Source: Wenzhouxiangella sp. AB-CW3
GTDB lineage: Bacteria; Pseudomonadota; Gammaproteobacteria; Xanthomonadales; Wenzhouxiangellaceae
NCBI RefSeq assembly: GCF_014725735.1
Contig: NZ_CP061368.1
Span: 2,557,225 to 2,621,224, forward strand
Direction of reading: 5' to 3'
DNA: 64,000 nt
The position numbers and the translations under genes were made by a program. A model generated the notes under the pieces. The model made no database searches. It saw only the letters and a list, made by a program, of their open reading frames with translations, and had not been told where the DNA came from. This document shows, in pieces, positions 1-10,808 of this stretch (position 1 is its first letter; the number at the start of each line of letters is the position of its first letter).

Positions 1-146
1 GGCATGCCAACAGCGGCTTCACCACACGGCAACTGAACGAGTATTGCGACAAGGCCGGACTGGAAGTCGGATTCTGCGACGTGACGTCGATTGAACGCAA
101 GACCCCCAATTTTCACATCATTACACTGCTGGCAAGAAAACCATGA
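1..146 (+). CDS. 3' end of an unidentified gene, possibly a SAM-dependent methyltransferase (partial)
   Basis: An open frame enters the window and stops at the TGA at 144-146, overlapping the ATG of the next gene in an ATGA arrangement. The visible 47 residues end in a hydrophobic beta-strand-like segment ([12 protein letters not shown]). Together with the preceding region this resembles the end of a class I SAM methyltransferase fold, but no motif I is visible because the gene starts outside the window. The overlap indicates co-transcription and translational coupling with the methionine synthase genes. The family assignment is a guess; the reading frame itself is secure. Confidence 0.45.
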   Translation, partial: HANSGFTTRQLNEYCDKAGLEVGFCDVTSIERKTPNFHIITLLARKP

Positions 147-1179
147 GTGAACTTCCCTGGCACGATCCTGACCGCGTGGCATCGCTGGTCAGTGCTCTGG
201 ACAATGAAATTCTTCTGCTCGATGGTGCCATGGGCACCATGATTCAGGCTGCGGCGTTGAATGAAGAACAGTTTCGTGGTCAGCGTTTTGCCGATCACGA
301 CCATGACCTCAAGGGCAACAATGACATCCTGGTGCTGACCCGCCCCAATGTCGTGCAGGACATTCATCGCGACTTTCTCGATGTCGGCTGCGATCTGGTC
401 GAGACCAATACTTTTAACGCCAACCGCATCAGTCAGGCTGACTATGGCCTGGAAGCACACGCCGAGGAAATCAACCGGGAAGCGGCCCGACTGGCGCGCG
501 AGCTGTGCGAGGAATACGAAACACAGGATCCTGAAAGACCGCGTTTCGTGGTCGGGGTCATCGGCCCGACCAACCGCACGGCATCGATTTCGCCGGATGT
601 ATCCAGCCCCGGCTATCGCAATGTCGATTTCGAGGAGCTGGTCGCCACTTATTCCGAGGCCACTCGCGGCCTGCTTGATGGCGGCAGCGACCTGATCATG
701 ATCGAAACGGTGTTCGATACGCTTAACGCCAAGGCCGCCATCTTTGCCGTGGAGGAGGAGTTCGAACGACGCGGTGAGCGCTGGCCGCTGTGGATTTCGG
801 GCACCATCACCGATGCCAGCGGCAGAACCCTGTCAGGCCAGACGCCCGAGGCGTTCTACTTTTCGATTGCCCACGCCCGGCCCCTGCTGGTGGGCTTCAA
901 CTGTGCATTGGGTGCCGATCAACTTCGCCCTCATGTGCGCGCACTGGCCGAGGTGTGCGACTGCCGGGTCAGCGCGCACCCCAATGCCGGCCTGCCCAAT
1001 GAACTGGGTGAGTATGATCAGCAGCCCGAGGACATGGCGCGCCTGGTTGAGTCGTTTGCTGCCGATGGCCTGGTGGACGTGATTGGCGGCTGTTGCGGAA
1101 CCACCCCGGAGCATCTGTCCGCCATTCGCCACTCGATCAAGCAACACGCGCCTCGTTCGCACCGACGGAGGGCGGCGGC

Positions 1180-1183
<4 letters not shown>
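143..1183 (+). CDS. metH: Methionine synthase, homocysteine-binding module (MetH N-terminal half)
   Basis: This 346-aa protein corresponds to the homocysteine methyltransferase barrel that forms the first third of E. coli MetH. It opens with [12 protein letters not shown] and carries the zinc/homocysteine ligands in GFNC (Cys254) and GGCCGTT (Cys317, Cys318). It would accept the methyl group from methylcobalamin bound to its partner and pass it to homocysteine. The next gene encodes all remaining MetH domains and starts inside this gene's stop codon, so the two polypeptides must work together. Both halves have their own start and stop and intact motifs. The split is therefore a true two-gene architecture, not a frameshift. 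Two-gene MetH is, to my knowledge, usual in Xanthomonadales. Confidence 0.93.
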
Positions 1184-3840
<2,657 letters not shown>

Positions 3841-3844
3841 CGGT

Positions 3845-3880
3845 AGGAGGTAAAAGGAGAAAGGTGAAAGGTAGAGAAGG
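3845..3880 (+). repeat. Purine-rich arm of a GGTGAAA/TTTCACC inverted repeat
   Basis: Immediately after the metH stop lies a run of GGAGGTAAAAGG, GGAGAAAGG and TGAAAGG variants. It is the imperfect reverse complement of the TTTCACC array at 4306-4354, so the two arms could pair in RNA or cruciform DNA. A MITE (3954-4283) now sits between them. The 70 or so bases between this arm and the MITE show nothing I recognise. Confidence 0.6.
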
Positions 3881-3953
3881 TTAGCGGGTAGGCAGCTTTT
3901 GAGCGGCGCGGGCCGATGTCTGATGCATCGCCGGTGGTCAACCTTGAGCGCTA

Positions 3954-4283
3954 GTGGGCCATGCGGTTAATAAGGTAACGCTCAGAGCCACTGTGCTGGC
4001 GCGAATCAAGGCGCGTTTCGCAGGGAATGGCAGCGTCCTTGCCAAGAAACGCAACGCCGAGTCGCGCCAGCACAGTGACTCCCGAAGGGCCGTCGCACAA
4101 GCGCCGTGGGCAGGGCAGGCGAAACCGCATGGCGACTTTCGCGTAGCGAATGAAGCCTTGCGAGTGGAGCCGCTGCACGTGTTCCGCTCGCTTGAATTGG
4201 CGACGGCCAGTCCTGCGCTCGCGCGCCTTGCCCACGACGCTTGTGCGGCGGCTGAGTGTTACCTTATTAACCGCATGGCCCAC
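3954..4283. mobile_element. MITE family A, copy 1 (330 bp, TA target duplication)
   Basis: A non-coding element with 32-bp terminal inverted repeats (outer part GTGGGCCATGCGGTTAATAA; one mismatch between ends) is flanked by TA at 3952-3953 and 4284-4285. Inside are two large stem-loops. One has a perfect 16-bp stem (3989-4004 with 4062-4077); the other has an 18-bp stem with one mismatch (4095-4112 with 4229-4246). A second copy, identical as far as I can read, lies at 26804-31422, interrupted by other elements. Open frames exist on both strands but only as by-products of the inverted structure. A TA duplication suggests an IS630/Tc1-mariner type helper, which is not in this window. Confidence 0.88.
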
Positions 4284-4305
4284 TAAAGGTCGTCAAGCCA
4301 ACCCC

Positions 4306-4354
4306 TTTCACCTTTCACCTTTCACCTTTCACCTTTCACCTTTCACCTTTCACC
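4306..4354 (+). repeat. Seven perfect tandem copies of TTTCACC
   Basis: Seven uninterrupted 7-bp units occupy this stretch, ending five bases before the stop codon of the minus-strand DUF2058 gene. It is the pyrimidine-rich arm matching the purine-rich arm at 3845-3880. Copy number of such perfect heptamers is likely to vary between strains (inference). Confidence 0.9.
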
Positions 4355-4359
4355 GCCCC

Positions 4360-4938
4360 TCACCACACCAAATCATCCGGCACGGGCGGGTAGTGACTGC
4401 CGTCGTCTTCGGGTTCTTCGCGGCCTTCCAGGCTGGGGACCAGGTCCGGGGCGACTTCGCGGTACTTTTCCAGCGTTTCCAGGGTAACCAGCAGGTAGGA
4501 ACCGCGCAGGTTGACAACGCCGATTTCGCCGTTGTTGAGCTGTTCGCGCTGTTCGGGCGTGCACAGCACGCGGCGGATACGCCCCATGTGCTCGAAATAG
4601 CGTGGCAGTTCGGCTTCCTTGCGGTTGAGCGTGTTGCCCTTGATCAGGGCATCGAGCTCCTTGTTGCGCCGGCGGCGCTCTTCCTGCTCGGCCACGCGGC
4701 GCTGCTTTTCCTCTTCCTTGCGGCGCTTATCTTCGCGCTGGCGCGCGGCGTAGGCGCGGGCCAGATCGGACTCGGAATCGCGCTTGCGCTGACGCTTTTT
4801 CTTGTGGCGCGGCGGTCCGCTTCGGGCCGATTTCCGGTCGTTGGCAGCCGCGCCAGGCTTGTTTCGGCGCGGCTTCTTCTTGAGCTGCTCTTCGTCAGCC
4901 AGCCCTGCCTTGAGCAGGGCATCCTGCAATGTTCCCAT
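4360..4938 (-). CDS. DUF2058 family protein (YaiL-like)
   Basis: This 192-aa protein starts MGTLQDALLKAGLADEEQ, the typical DUF2058 opening. A very basic, charged central coiled-coil-like stretch (about residues 20-100, rich in K, R and E) follows. A more folded C-terminal part carries RVLCTPEQREQLNNGEIGVV, then GSYLLVTLETLEKY and an acidic tail. The family is widespread in gammaproteobacteria and has been described as nucleic-acid-associated, but its biochemical role is not established. It is on the strand opposite metH and convergent with it across the repeat/MITE region. It lies 31 bp downstream of the FKBP gene on the same strand and could be co-transcribed with it. Confidence 0.85.
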   Translation of the reverse strand: MGTLQDALLKAGLADEEQLKKKPRRNKPGAAANDRKSARSGPPRHKKKRQRKRDSESDLARAYAARQREDKRRKEEEKQRRVAEQEERRRRNKELDALIKGNTLNRKEAELPRYFEHMGRIRRVLCTPEQREQLNNGEIGVVNLRGSYLLVTLETLEKYREVAPDLVPSLEGREEPEDDGSHYPPVPDDLVW

Positions 4939-4969
4939 TTCGATCGCTACCGTTGATCGGCTGGTGGGT

Positions 4970-5662
4970 TCAGTCGTCGTGGACTTCGATCAGCTCGACC
5001 TCGAAGATCAGCGTCGAGTTCGGTCCGATCGGGCCGGGACGCCCCTGCTCGCCGTAGGCCAGGTCGGCCGGAATGAAGAATTCCCAGGTGCCGCCTTCCT
5101 GCATCATCTGCAACCCCTCGGTCCAGCCGGGGATGACCTGGTTGAGCGCAAACGTGGCCGGTTCGCCACGGGCATGCGAGCTGTCGAACTCGGTGCCGTC
5201 GATCATGGTGCCGCGGTAGTGAACGGTCACCCGGTCGGTTTCCGAGGGGCTGCGTCCGGAACCGGCTTCGACCACGCGATACTGCAGGCCGGACTCGGTC
5301 TCGCTGACATCGTCTCGCTGCAGGTTCTCGGCCAGGAAGGCCTGACCTTCCTCCAGGTTGCGTTCGGCAGCCACAGCCTGCTCCGCCTCCATTTCCTGCT
5401 GCCGGCGCTGCATGAAGGCATCACGCTCGGCCAGCGCTTCTTCCTGGGTCAGGCGGGTTTCCTCGCCCCGGTAGGAGGCCTTCAGGGCCTCGACCAGAAG
5501 ATCAAGCTCCAGTTCCAGACCCTGCTCGGCCAGTGAACTGCCGATGTCCATGCCGATGGTATAGCTGATGCGATCCTCGGGGGATTCCAGATCGCTGGCG
5601 ATCGCGCTCACAGAAACGCTGGCAGCCAGCAGGCCGCCGGCAATGATTCGAATGCTCTGCAT
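4970..5662 (-). CDS. Exported FKBP-type peptidyl-prolyl cis-trans isomerase (Mip/FklB-like)
   Basis: A 230-aa protein; the start at 5662 is chosen because AAGGAGT lies just upstream and a signal peptide follows at once (MQSIRIIAGGLLAASVSVSA). Residues about 25-120 form the helical FKBP_N dimerisation region with the family hallmark SYTIGMDIGSSL and a long glutamate-rich helix. The last 110 residues are the FKBP domain with VTVHYRGTMIDGTEFDSS, VIPGWTEGLQ and IPADLAYGEQG. The protein should assist proline isomerisation during folding of envelope proteins in the periplasm. The domain order is that of Mip, FkpA and FklB; I cannot tell which subgroup it belongs to. Confidence 0.93.
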   Translation of the reverse strand: MQSIRIIAGGLLAASVSVSAIASDLESPEDRISYTIGMDIGSSLAEQGLELELDLLVEALKASYRGEETRLTQEEALAERDAFMQRRQQEMEAEQAVAAERNLEEGQAFLAENLQRDDVSETESGLQYRVVEAGSGRSPSETDRVTVHYRGTMIDGTEFDSSHARGEPATFALNQVIPGWTEGLQMMQEGGTWEFFIPADLAYGEQGRPGPIGPNSTLIFEVELIEVHDD

Positions 5663-5805
5663 TGAATTGACTCCTTGCACGGGATAGTGATTTTCGAGTG
5701 AGTTATCCGACCGCCCTCCCCCGGAGCGGTTCAATCCGGGCAAGTTTACCAGAATGCCTCGCCGATCCGAAACACGGACGTTTTGAGCCCCGATGCAGAC
5801 CGGGC

Positions 5806-5842
5806 TTGACTCTGTGGTGGTGTTTTACTAGACTATTACACC
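5806..5842 (+). promoter_or_regulatory. Promoter with overlapping GGTG-N16-CACC operator of the GntR-ABC operon
   Basis: TTGACT (5806-5811) and TAGACT (5829-5834) are separated by 17 bp, a good sigma-70 promoter. A dyad, GGTG (5819-5822), 16 bp, CACC (5839-5842), covers the -10 region. Its position suggests a repressor site. The operon encodes a YtrA-type GntR regulator, so autorepression is the likely control. I recall the same GGTG-N16-CACC spacing being reported for a YtrA-type regulator in Xanthomonas, but have not verified this. Confidence 0.7.
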
Positions 5843-5867
5843 AACACGACAGCAAAGGACGCTGACC

Positions 5868-6155
5868 ATGTTGCCAATCGCCCAACGAAAAACGCTGGAA
5901 GTACCCCACGGACTGGCCGCACTGGCTGGCATCATCTGCCTGGTGCTGGCTTTCGCCAACGATCAGGCGGCCATGGAACAGGAGCGCCAGGCCGAACGCG
6001 GCAGCTCCAGTACCGCCATCGAGCAGGTCGCCGAAGAGGTCGGCAGCAAGGACCAGCAGTCGCCAGCACGTGGCGACCGGCAACAGCGCCGGGCGCATTA
6101 TCATCACCCCGATCTCATCCCCTGGCTGCCGGCCGTGGGTGGCCGTCTTAGATGA
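5868..6155 (+). CDS. Small single-pass membrane protein, first gene of GntR-ABC operon
   Basis: A 95-aa protein has one predicted membrane segment at about residues 14-31 (HGLAALAGIICLVLAFAN), then a charged Q/E/R-rich tail of about 60 residues that is probably exposed. I recognise no family. It begins 26 bp after the operator at 5819-5842. Its stop overlaps the ATG of the GntR gene (ATGA at 6152), so it is the leading gene of the operon. It may be an accessory of the transporter or merely a leader gene. The frame is supported mainly by this placement. Confidence 0.6.
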   Translation: MLPIAQRKTLEVPHGLAALAGIICLVLAFANDQAAMEQERQAERGSSSTAIEQVAEEVGSKDQQSPARGDRQQRRAHYHHPDLIPWLPAVGGRLR

Positions 6156-6520
6156 CACCGCCCTGGGATGACAACCAGCCCATCTACTGGCAGCTCCGGC
6201 AGCGCACTGTTGCAGCCATACTGGATGGCAGCCTGGAGGAAGGGCAGCCCCTGCCCTCGGTACGCCAGGTTGCAGTCGATTTCCAGATCAACCCGCTGAC
6301 AGTCTCCAAGGCTTACCAGTCGCTGGTCGACGACCAGCTCGTGGAGAAACGCCGGGGGGTCGGCATGTTCGTGCGCGAGGGGGCACGCCGCCAACTGCTG
6401 GAAAGCGAACGTCACCACTTTCTTGAAGAAGAGTGGCCACGGATTGCCGAACGCATCGAGAAACTGGGCCTGTCTGTCGAAGAACTGCTTGAGAACAGGC
6501 CGCGAAGGGAGACCACCTGA
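6152..6520 (+). CDS. GntR family transcriptional regulator, YtrA subfamily
   Basis: A 122-aa protein opens with QPIYWQLRQRTVAAILDGSLEEGQPLPSVRQVA, the winged helix-turn-helix of GntR proteins, with the recognition region around NPLTVSKAYQSLVDDQLVEKRRGVGMFV. Only a short helical tail follows, as expected of the YtrA subfamily, which lacks a large effector domain. It is encoded between a small membrane protein and an ABC ATPase with 4-bp or 1-bp overlaps at both ends. It probably represses its own operon through the GGTG-N16-CACC dyad at 5819-5842. The inducing signal cannot be read from the sequence; in Bacillus, YtrA operons answer to cell-wall antibiotics. Confidence 0.92.
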   Translation: MTPPWDDNQPIYWQLRQRTVAAILDGSLEEGQPLPSVRQVAVDFQINPLTVSKAYQSLVDDQLVEKRRGVGMFVREGARRQLLESERHHFLEEEWPRIAERIEKLGLSVEELLENRPRRETT

Positions 6521-7404
6521 TGAGCATGACCATACAAGCAAGGAATCTGACCCGGCACTTTGGTCGGACACGAGCCCTGGACGGCATTGATCTGGACATC
6601 CCGGCCGGACGTATCGTCGGGCTGATCGGCCCCAACGGCGCCGGCAAGACCACCGCCCTGAAGGCCATTCTCGGCCTGACCTCTTTCCATGGTGACCTGG
6701 AGGTACTCGGACTCGACCCTTCGCGACGTCGCGATCAATTGATGCAGGATGTCTGCTTCATCGCCGACGTCGCCGTACTGCCGCGCTGGGCGCGGGTATG
6801 GCAAGTCATCGAGTTGACCGAGAAACTGCATCCGCGGTTCTCCCGGGAACGCTGCATGTACTACCTCAAGAACACCCGCATCAGGCACAACCAGAAGGTC
6901 AAGGCACTCTCCAAGGGCATGGTGGTGCAGCTTCACCTCGCCCTGGTCATGGCCATCGATGCCAAACTGCTCATTCTCGACGAGCCCACGCTGGGGCTGG
7001 ACATCCTGTTCCGCAAGCGTTTCTACTCCAACCTGCTCAACGAGTACTTTGACGAGCAGCGCACCATTCTCATCACCACGCACCAGGTCGAGGAGGTCGA
7101 ACACATTCTGACCGACCTGGTCTTCATCAAGGACGGCAAGCTGGTGCTCAACTCCACCATGGATGAAGTCCACGAACGCTACGTGGAAATCATGGCTCGG
7201 CCGGACATGATCGACGCGGCCAGGCAGCTCAACCCCCTGCACGAGCGCGTGCTGTTCGGGCGTCATATCTTCCTGTTCGACCGCTCCGAACCCGCGGCAC
7301 TGACCGAGCTGGGCGAGGTGCATCGACCCAGTGTCGCCGACCTGTTCGTCGCCCTGATGGGCGATGAATACGACAACGGACTGGCCAGCGGGGAGGCAGC
7401 ATGA
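6520..7404 (+). CDS. ABC transporter ATP-binding protein (YtrA-linked exporter type)
   Basis: This 294-aa ATPase carries Walker A GPNGAGKTTAL (about residues 35-45), the signature region KALSKGMVVQLHLALVMAI (SKGM in place of the usual SGGQ), Walker B LLILDEPTLGLD and the switch histidine in LITTHQVEE. It is of the ABC-2 drug/lantibiotic exporter kind and pairs with the permease encoded next (4-bp overlap). The SKGM signature is also seen in other YtrB/CcmA-like ATPases, so it does not suggest inactivity. The likely role is export or membrane stress resistance, induced when the GntR repressor is released. The substrate is unknown. Confidence 0.92.
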   Translation: MSMTIQARNLTRHFGRTRALDGIDLDIPAGRIVGLIGPNGAGKTTALKAILGLTSFHGDLEVLGLDPSRRRDQLMQDVCFIADVAVLPRWARVWQVIELTEKLHPRFSRERCMYYLKNTRIRHNQKVKALSKGMVVQLHLALVMAIDAKLLILDEPTLGLDILFRKRFYSNLLNEYFDEQRTILITTHQVEEVEHILTDLVFIKDGKLVLNSTMDEVHERYVEIMARPDMIDAARQLNPLHERVLFGRHIFLFDRSEPAALTELGEVHRPSVADLFVALMGDEYDNGLASGEAA

Positions 7405-8369
7405 GCATGCAGACGGCAAGAACCCTTTGGGCACTGATGCGCCGCGAGCTGTGGGAAAACCCGGGCATCCTGAAATGGGCCCCGGCCCTGATCGCGGTCA
7501 TTGTTTTGTTTTTCGTCGTGGTCACGCTGATCATCGGCACGCGAGTCGACGCCGAGATGGCCTTCACGCTGGACGCCATCCGTTCGTTCGCCGAACAGCC
7601 CGGTGATCAGCGACGGCTGTTCATGAGCGGCGCCCTGTTCGGCTCGTCGGCGATCGTGTTCCAGTTTCTTATCCTGCTGGTGCTGTTCTACCTGTCCGGC
7701 AGCCTGTACGACGACCGCAAGGATCGCTCGATTCTGTTCTGGAAGTCACTGCCGGTTTCGGACTACATGACCGTCGGCTCCAAGCTGCTGACCGCCTGCC
7801 TGCTGGCACCGGCCTTGTACATGGCGGCAGCCATCATCATTCACCTGGCCATACTGCTGATCGCCACCGGCTACGGACTGGCCGCGGGCATCAATCCACT
7901 GACCGCGTTCTGGTTGCCGTCATCGCTGCCCCGACTGTGGGCAATCATCGGCCTGGGCCTGCTGGTGCAGGCGCTGTGGATGATGCCCATCTATGCCTGG
8001 ATCATGTTCTGCTCGTCCTGGGCGCCCCGCGTGCCGATCCTGATTGCCATCGCCATTCCGCTGGGCATCTCCCTGCTGCAGTACTCGTGGAGCCTGGTCA
8101 GCGCTTTCCGGCTGCCGGAATTCAACCTCGGCATCATCATGCTCAAGCGACTGGGCGCGGGCATCACCCCCACCAACCTGAATTTCGAGGTCGACAGCGA
8201 CGCCCGCCAATTCGATCTGACCGATGTCCAGTTCAGCGAAGAAACCTTCATGAGCTTCTCGACCGTCTTCGGGCACCTGCTGAAACCGGAAATGTGGATC
8301 GGCCTGGCCATTGCAGCCGTATTTCTGGCCGGCGCCATCTGGTTCCGCCGCCGGGCCACCGACAACTGA
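7401..8369 (+). CDS. ABC-2 type transporter permease
   Basis: A 322-aa membrane protein has about six predicted transmembrane segments: near residues 23-45, 75-103, 130-155, 170-200, 210-230 and 295-315. A hydrophilic loop after the first one carries the SGALFGSS region. The sequence FYLSGSLYDDRKDRSILFWKSLPVSD is typical of ABC-2 exporters of the gliding/lantibiotic resistance type. It overlaps the ATPase gene by 4 bp and must form the channel of that transporter. No substrate specificity can be inferred. Confidence 0.9.
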   Translation: MSMQTARTLWALMRRELWENPGILKWAPALIAVIVLFFVVVTLIIGTRVDAEMAFTLDAIRSFAEQPGDQRRLFMSGALFGSSAIVFQFLILLVLFYLSGSLYDDRKDRSILFWKSLPVSDYMTVGSKLLTACLLAPALYMAAAIIIHLAILLIATGYGLAAGINPLTAFWLPSSLPRLWAIIGLGLLVQALWMMPIYAWIMFCSSWAPRVPILIAIAIPLGISLLQYSWSLVSAFRLPEFNLGIIMLKRLGAGITPTNLNFEVDSDARQFDLTDVQFSEETFMSFSTVFGHLLKPEMWIGLAIAAVFLAGAIWFRRRATDN

Positions 8370-8376
8370 ACCCGGC

Positions 8377-8718
8377 ATGGTTCGCACCCTGCCGTTCATC
8401 GTCGTTCTGCTGGCCCTGCTGATCACCGGCACCTGGCTGCTCACCACCCCGACCCCGCCGATGATCGGCGGGGGGCTCATGCTTGCAGCCGCGGCGCCAT
8501 TTGTCTTCATGATCAGCTCGCTGAATGCACCAGCCGACGCTGCCCGGCGGCACCCGGTCATGATCTCGGTGCTGTGCGGCTTCGGTGCGGTGGTGACCAT
8601 GTTCGGCGTTCACCGATTTGGTGACCAGCACCAGTGGGTCCTGTGGCTGGCGCTGCTTGCGCTGTGCCTGTGGATGGTCTGGCAGCGCTACGTCTGGCGG
8701 CGACCGCCGCCGTCCTGA
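8377..8718 (+). CDS. Small four-helix membrane protein at end of ABC operon
   Basis: A 113-aa protein starting 8 bp after the permease stop. Hydrophobic segments lie at about residues 4-22, 30-47, 65-82 and 87-105, and the tail is basic. No family is recognised. An upstream in-frame ATG would lie inside the permease gene, so ATG 8377 is preferred. Its position and membrane character suggest a transporter accessory. Its last 31 bp overlap the end of the convergent cysteine synthase-like gene. Confidence 0.65.
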   Translation: MVRTLPFIVVLLALLITGTWLLTTPTPPMIGGGLMLAAAAPFVFMISSLNAPADAARRHPVMISVLCGFGAVVTMFGVHRFGDQHQWVLWLALLALCLWMVWQRYVWRRPPPS

Positions 8719-9722
8719 GCCGAGCCGCCGGGCAACCAGGGAGGCAAGGGCAGCCCCTTGTCGATGAGAAACTCCGGATTGAACAGCTTCGATTCGTAAC
8801 GGCTGGCCGAGTCGCACAGTACCGTCACGATGGTATGCCCGGGCCCCATCTGTCGTGCCAGGCGAATGGCGCCGGCCACGTTGATACCACTTGACGCGCC
8901 CAGGTAAAGCCCCTCCCTGCCGATCAGGTCCCAGAGTACCGGCAACAGTTCGGTATCGGGAATATTGAAGGCATCGTCGATGGGGGCGTCTTCGAGATTG
9001 CCGGTCACCCGGTTCTGGCCAATGCCCTCGGTGATGGAGCTGCCTGAGGACTTCATTTCGCCGTGCTTGATCCAGTGATAGATGCCGGCGCCATCGGGGT
9101 CGGCGGCCGCGGTCACAATCCCGCGCCGCTGTTCCTTGAGCCACATGGCCACTCCAGCCAGGGTCCCGCCGGTGCCCACCGCACAGGTGAAACCGTCGAT
9201 GCGCCCGTCGAGTTGCTCCCAGATCTCCGGCGCCGTGGAGCGCATGTGGCCCTCGCGATTGGAGAGGTTGTCCCACTGATTGGCGTAGAACACTCCATGA
9301 TCGCTGTAGAGCGATTCGGCCAGCCGTCGCGCCTGATGGACGTAATTGTCGGGGTTCCGGTAGGGCACGGCCGGAACCGCCCGCAACTCCGCGCCCATGC
9401 CGCGCAGTGCCGACATCTTCTCTTCCGACTGCGTGTCGGGCATGACGATGATGGTCTGCATGCCCAGCGAGTTGCCGGCCAGGGTCAGGCCGATGCCGGT
9501 GTTGCCGGCCGTGCCTTCCACGACGATTCCGCCGGGTTCGACACGACCGTCGGCCATGGCGTCTTCGATCAGGTAGCGGGCCGCGCGATCCTTGACCGAA
9601 CCGCCCGGATTCATGAACTCGCATTTGCCCCAGATATCGCAGCCGGTGGCCTCGGAGGCCCCCTTGAGCCGAATCAGCGGCGTGTTGCCGACCGCATCGA
9701 GAAAGTCCGCTGCCCGGGTCAT
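8688..9722 (-). CDS. Cysteine synthase-like PLP enzyme
   Basis: A 344-aa fold-type II PLP enzyme. The start at 9722 gives the usual opening TRAADFLDAVGNTPLIRLK; the frame extends further upstream but without family similarity. The Schiff-base lysine is Lys44 in NPGGSVKDRAA. The substrate loop is EGTAGNTGIGL and the PLP phosphate cup is GTGGTLAG. The C-terminus keeps GASSGIN and CDSASRYESK. It should form cysteine from O-acetylserine and sulfide or thiosulfate, or act in a related beta-replacement. The neighbouring rhodanese and sulfur transporter genes, divergently oriented, support a role in sulfur assimilation. The exact sulfur donor is uncertain. Confidence 0.9.
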   Translation of the reverse strand: MTRAADFLDAVGNTPLIRLKGASEATGCDIWGKCEFMNPGGSVKDRAARYLIEDAMADGRVEPGGIVVEGTAGNTGIGLTLAGNSLGMQTIIVMPDTQSEEKMSALRGMGAELRAVPAVPYRNPDNYVHQARRLAESLYSDHGVFYANQWDNLSNREGHMRSTAPEIWEQLDGRIDGFTCAVGTGGTLAGVAMWLKEQRRGIVTAAADPDGAGIYHWIKHGEMKSSGSSITEGIGQNRVTGNLEDAPIDDAFNIPDTELLPVLWDLIGREGLYLGASSGINVAGAIRLARQMGPGHTIVTVLCDSASRYESKLFNPEFLIDKGLPLPPWLPGGSAQDGGGRRQT

Positions 9723-9880
9723 CGAGTTCTCCGTTGCGAAACCAGGCCTCATTGTATGCGCGCCACGCTGCCCTTCATGCGACTGCTGACTATAACGATA
9801 TGAACAAGCCGTCTTTTCTCGCCGGGGCATCGGCCCTAACCTTTGCATCAACCCCATCGAAAACCACGAGGACAAGGATC

Positions 9881-10795
9881 ATGCGAGGCTTGATTCCCTT
9901 CATTGCAGCACTGCTGTTCAGCCCTCTGGCGGCACTGGCCTCGTCGGAGGCCATCGTCGACACCGAGTGGCTGACCGAACGACTCGACGACCCGGGCGTG
10001 CGCGTCATCGAGGTCAGCGTCAACCCCGGCGTATACGAGCAGGGCCATATTCCCGGCGCGGTGAACTTCCGCTGGCACACCGACCTGGTCGACACGGTCC
10101 GGCGCGACCTGGTCTCGCCGGAGCGTTTCGAGTCCCTGCTGTCGGAAGCCGGAATCGACAACGACACCACGGTGGTGCTCTATGGCGATCACAACAACTG
10201 GTTTGCCGCCTGGGGCGCCTGGGTGTTCGATCAATACGGCCATGCCGATGTCCGTCTGCTCGATGGCGGGCGCAAGAAATGGGAGCTCGAGAGCCGGCCG
10301 CTGTCGACCGTGCCGCCTAGCCATCGTCCGGCCGAGTACACCATCGCCAATCCGCGCCCGGAACTGAGAGCGCGCATTGACGACGTGCTCGCCGCCGTGG
10401 AGGGCGAAGCCGACTACGCGCTGGTCGATATCCGCTCACCAGACGAGTACAGCGGACGGGTGATCGCCCCCGAAGGCGTCCAGGAACTGGCCATCCGCGC
10501 CGGACACGTTCCCGGTGCGGTCAACATTCCCTGGAACCGTGCGGTCAACCAGAGCGACGGGACCTTTCTGCCGGCCGACGAACTGCGCGAACTCTACGCC
10601 GAGGCAGGCATAGACGGCAGCCAGCCCATCATTGTTTATTGCCGCATCGGCGAGCGCTCCAGCCACACCTGGTTCCTGCTCAAGCACATCCTGGGCTACG
10701 AGGTGAAGAACTACGACGGCTCCTGGACCGAATACGGCAACGCGGTCGGCGTGCCCATCGACAACCCGGCCGGCAACATCTGGACCGGCACCTGA
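9881..10795 (+). CDS. Exported two-domain rhodanese (thiosulfate/3-mercaptopyruvate sulfurtransferase)
   Basis: A 304-aa protein begins at ATG 9881 behind AAGGATC with a signal peptide (MRGLIPFIAALLFSPLAALA). It has two rhodanese domains: an inactive-looking N-terminal one (VRVIEVSVNPGVYEQGHIPGA) and a C-terminal one with active-site Cys254 in the loop CRIGERS. The enzyme transfers sulfane sulfur to cyanide or thiol acceptors and should act in the periplasm. The next gene encodes a YeeE/YedE sulfur transporter, so the pair probably handles thiosulfate or sulfane sulfur taken up from outside. The preferred donor cannot be decided from the loop alone. Confidence 0.92.
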   Translation: MRGLIPFIAALLFSPLAALASSEAIVDTEWLTERLDDPGVRVIEVSVNPGVYEQGHIPGAVNFRWHTDLVDTVRRDLVSPERFESLLSEAGIDNDTTVVLYGDHNNWFAAWGAWVFDQYGHADVRLLDGGRKKWELESRPLSTVPPSHRPAEYTIANPRPELRARIDDVLAAVEGEADYALVDIRSPDEYSGRVIAPEGVQELAIRAGHVPGAVNIPWNRAVNQSDGTFLPADELRELYAEAGIDGSQPIIVYCRIGERSSHTWFLLKHILGYEVKNYDGSWTEYGNAVGVPIDNPAGNIWTGT

Positions 10796-10808
10796 ACCGG
10801 ACCCGAAC

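Noticed and set aside
3951..4286. Open frames of about 110 codons on both strands between metH and the DUF2058 gene
   Set aside because: They lie wholly within MITE A, read through its inverted terminal repeats on both strands, and recur only with the element. They have no ribosome binding site or recognisable family.
4306..4354. CRISPR-like array
   Set aside because: Units are 7 bp with no spacers; it is a perfect heptamer tandem repeat.
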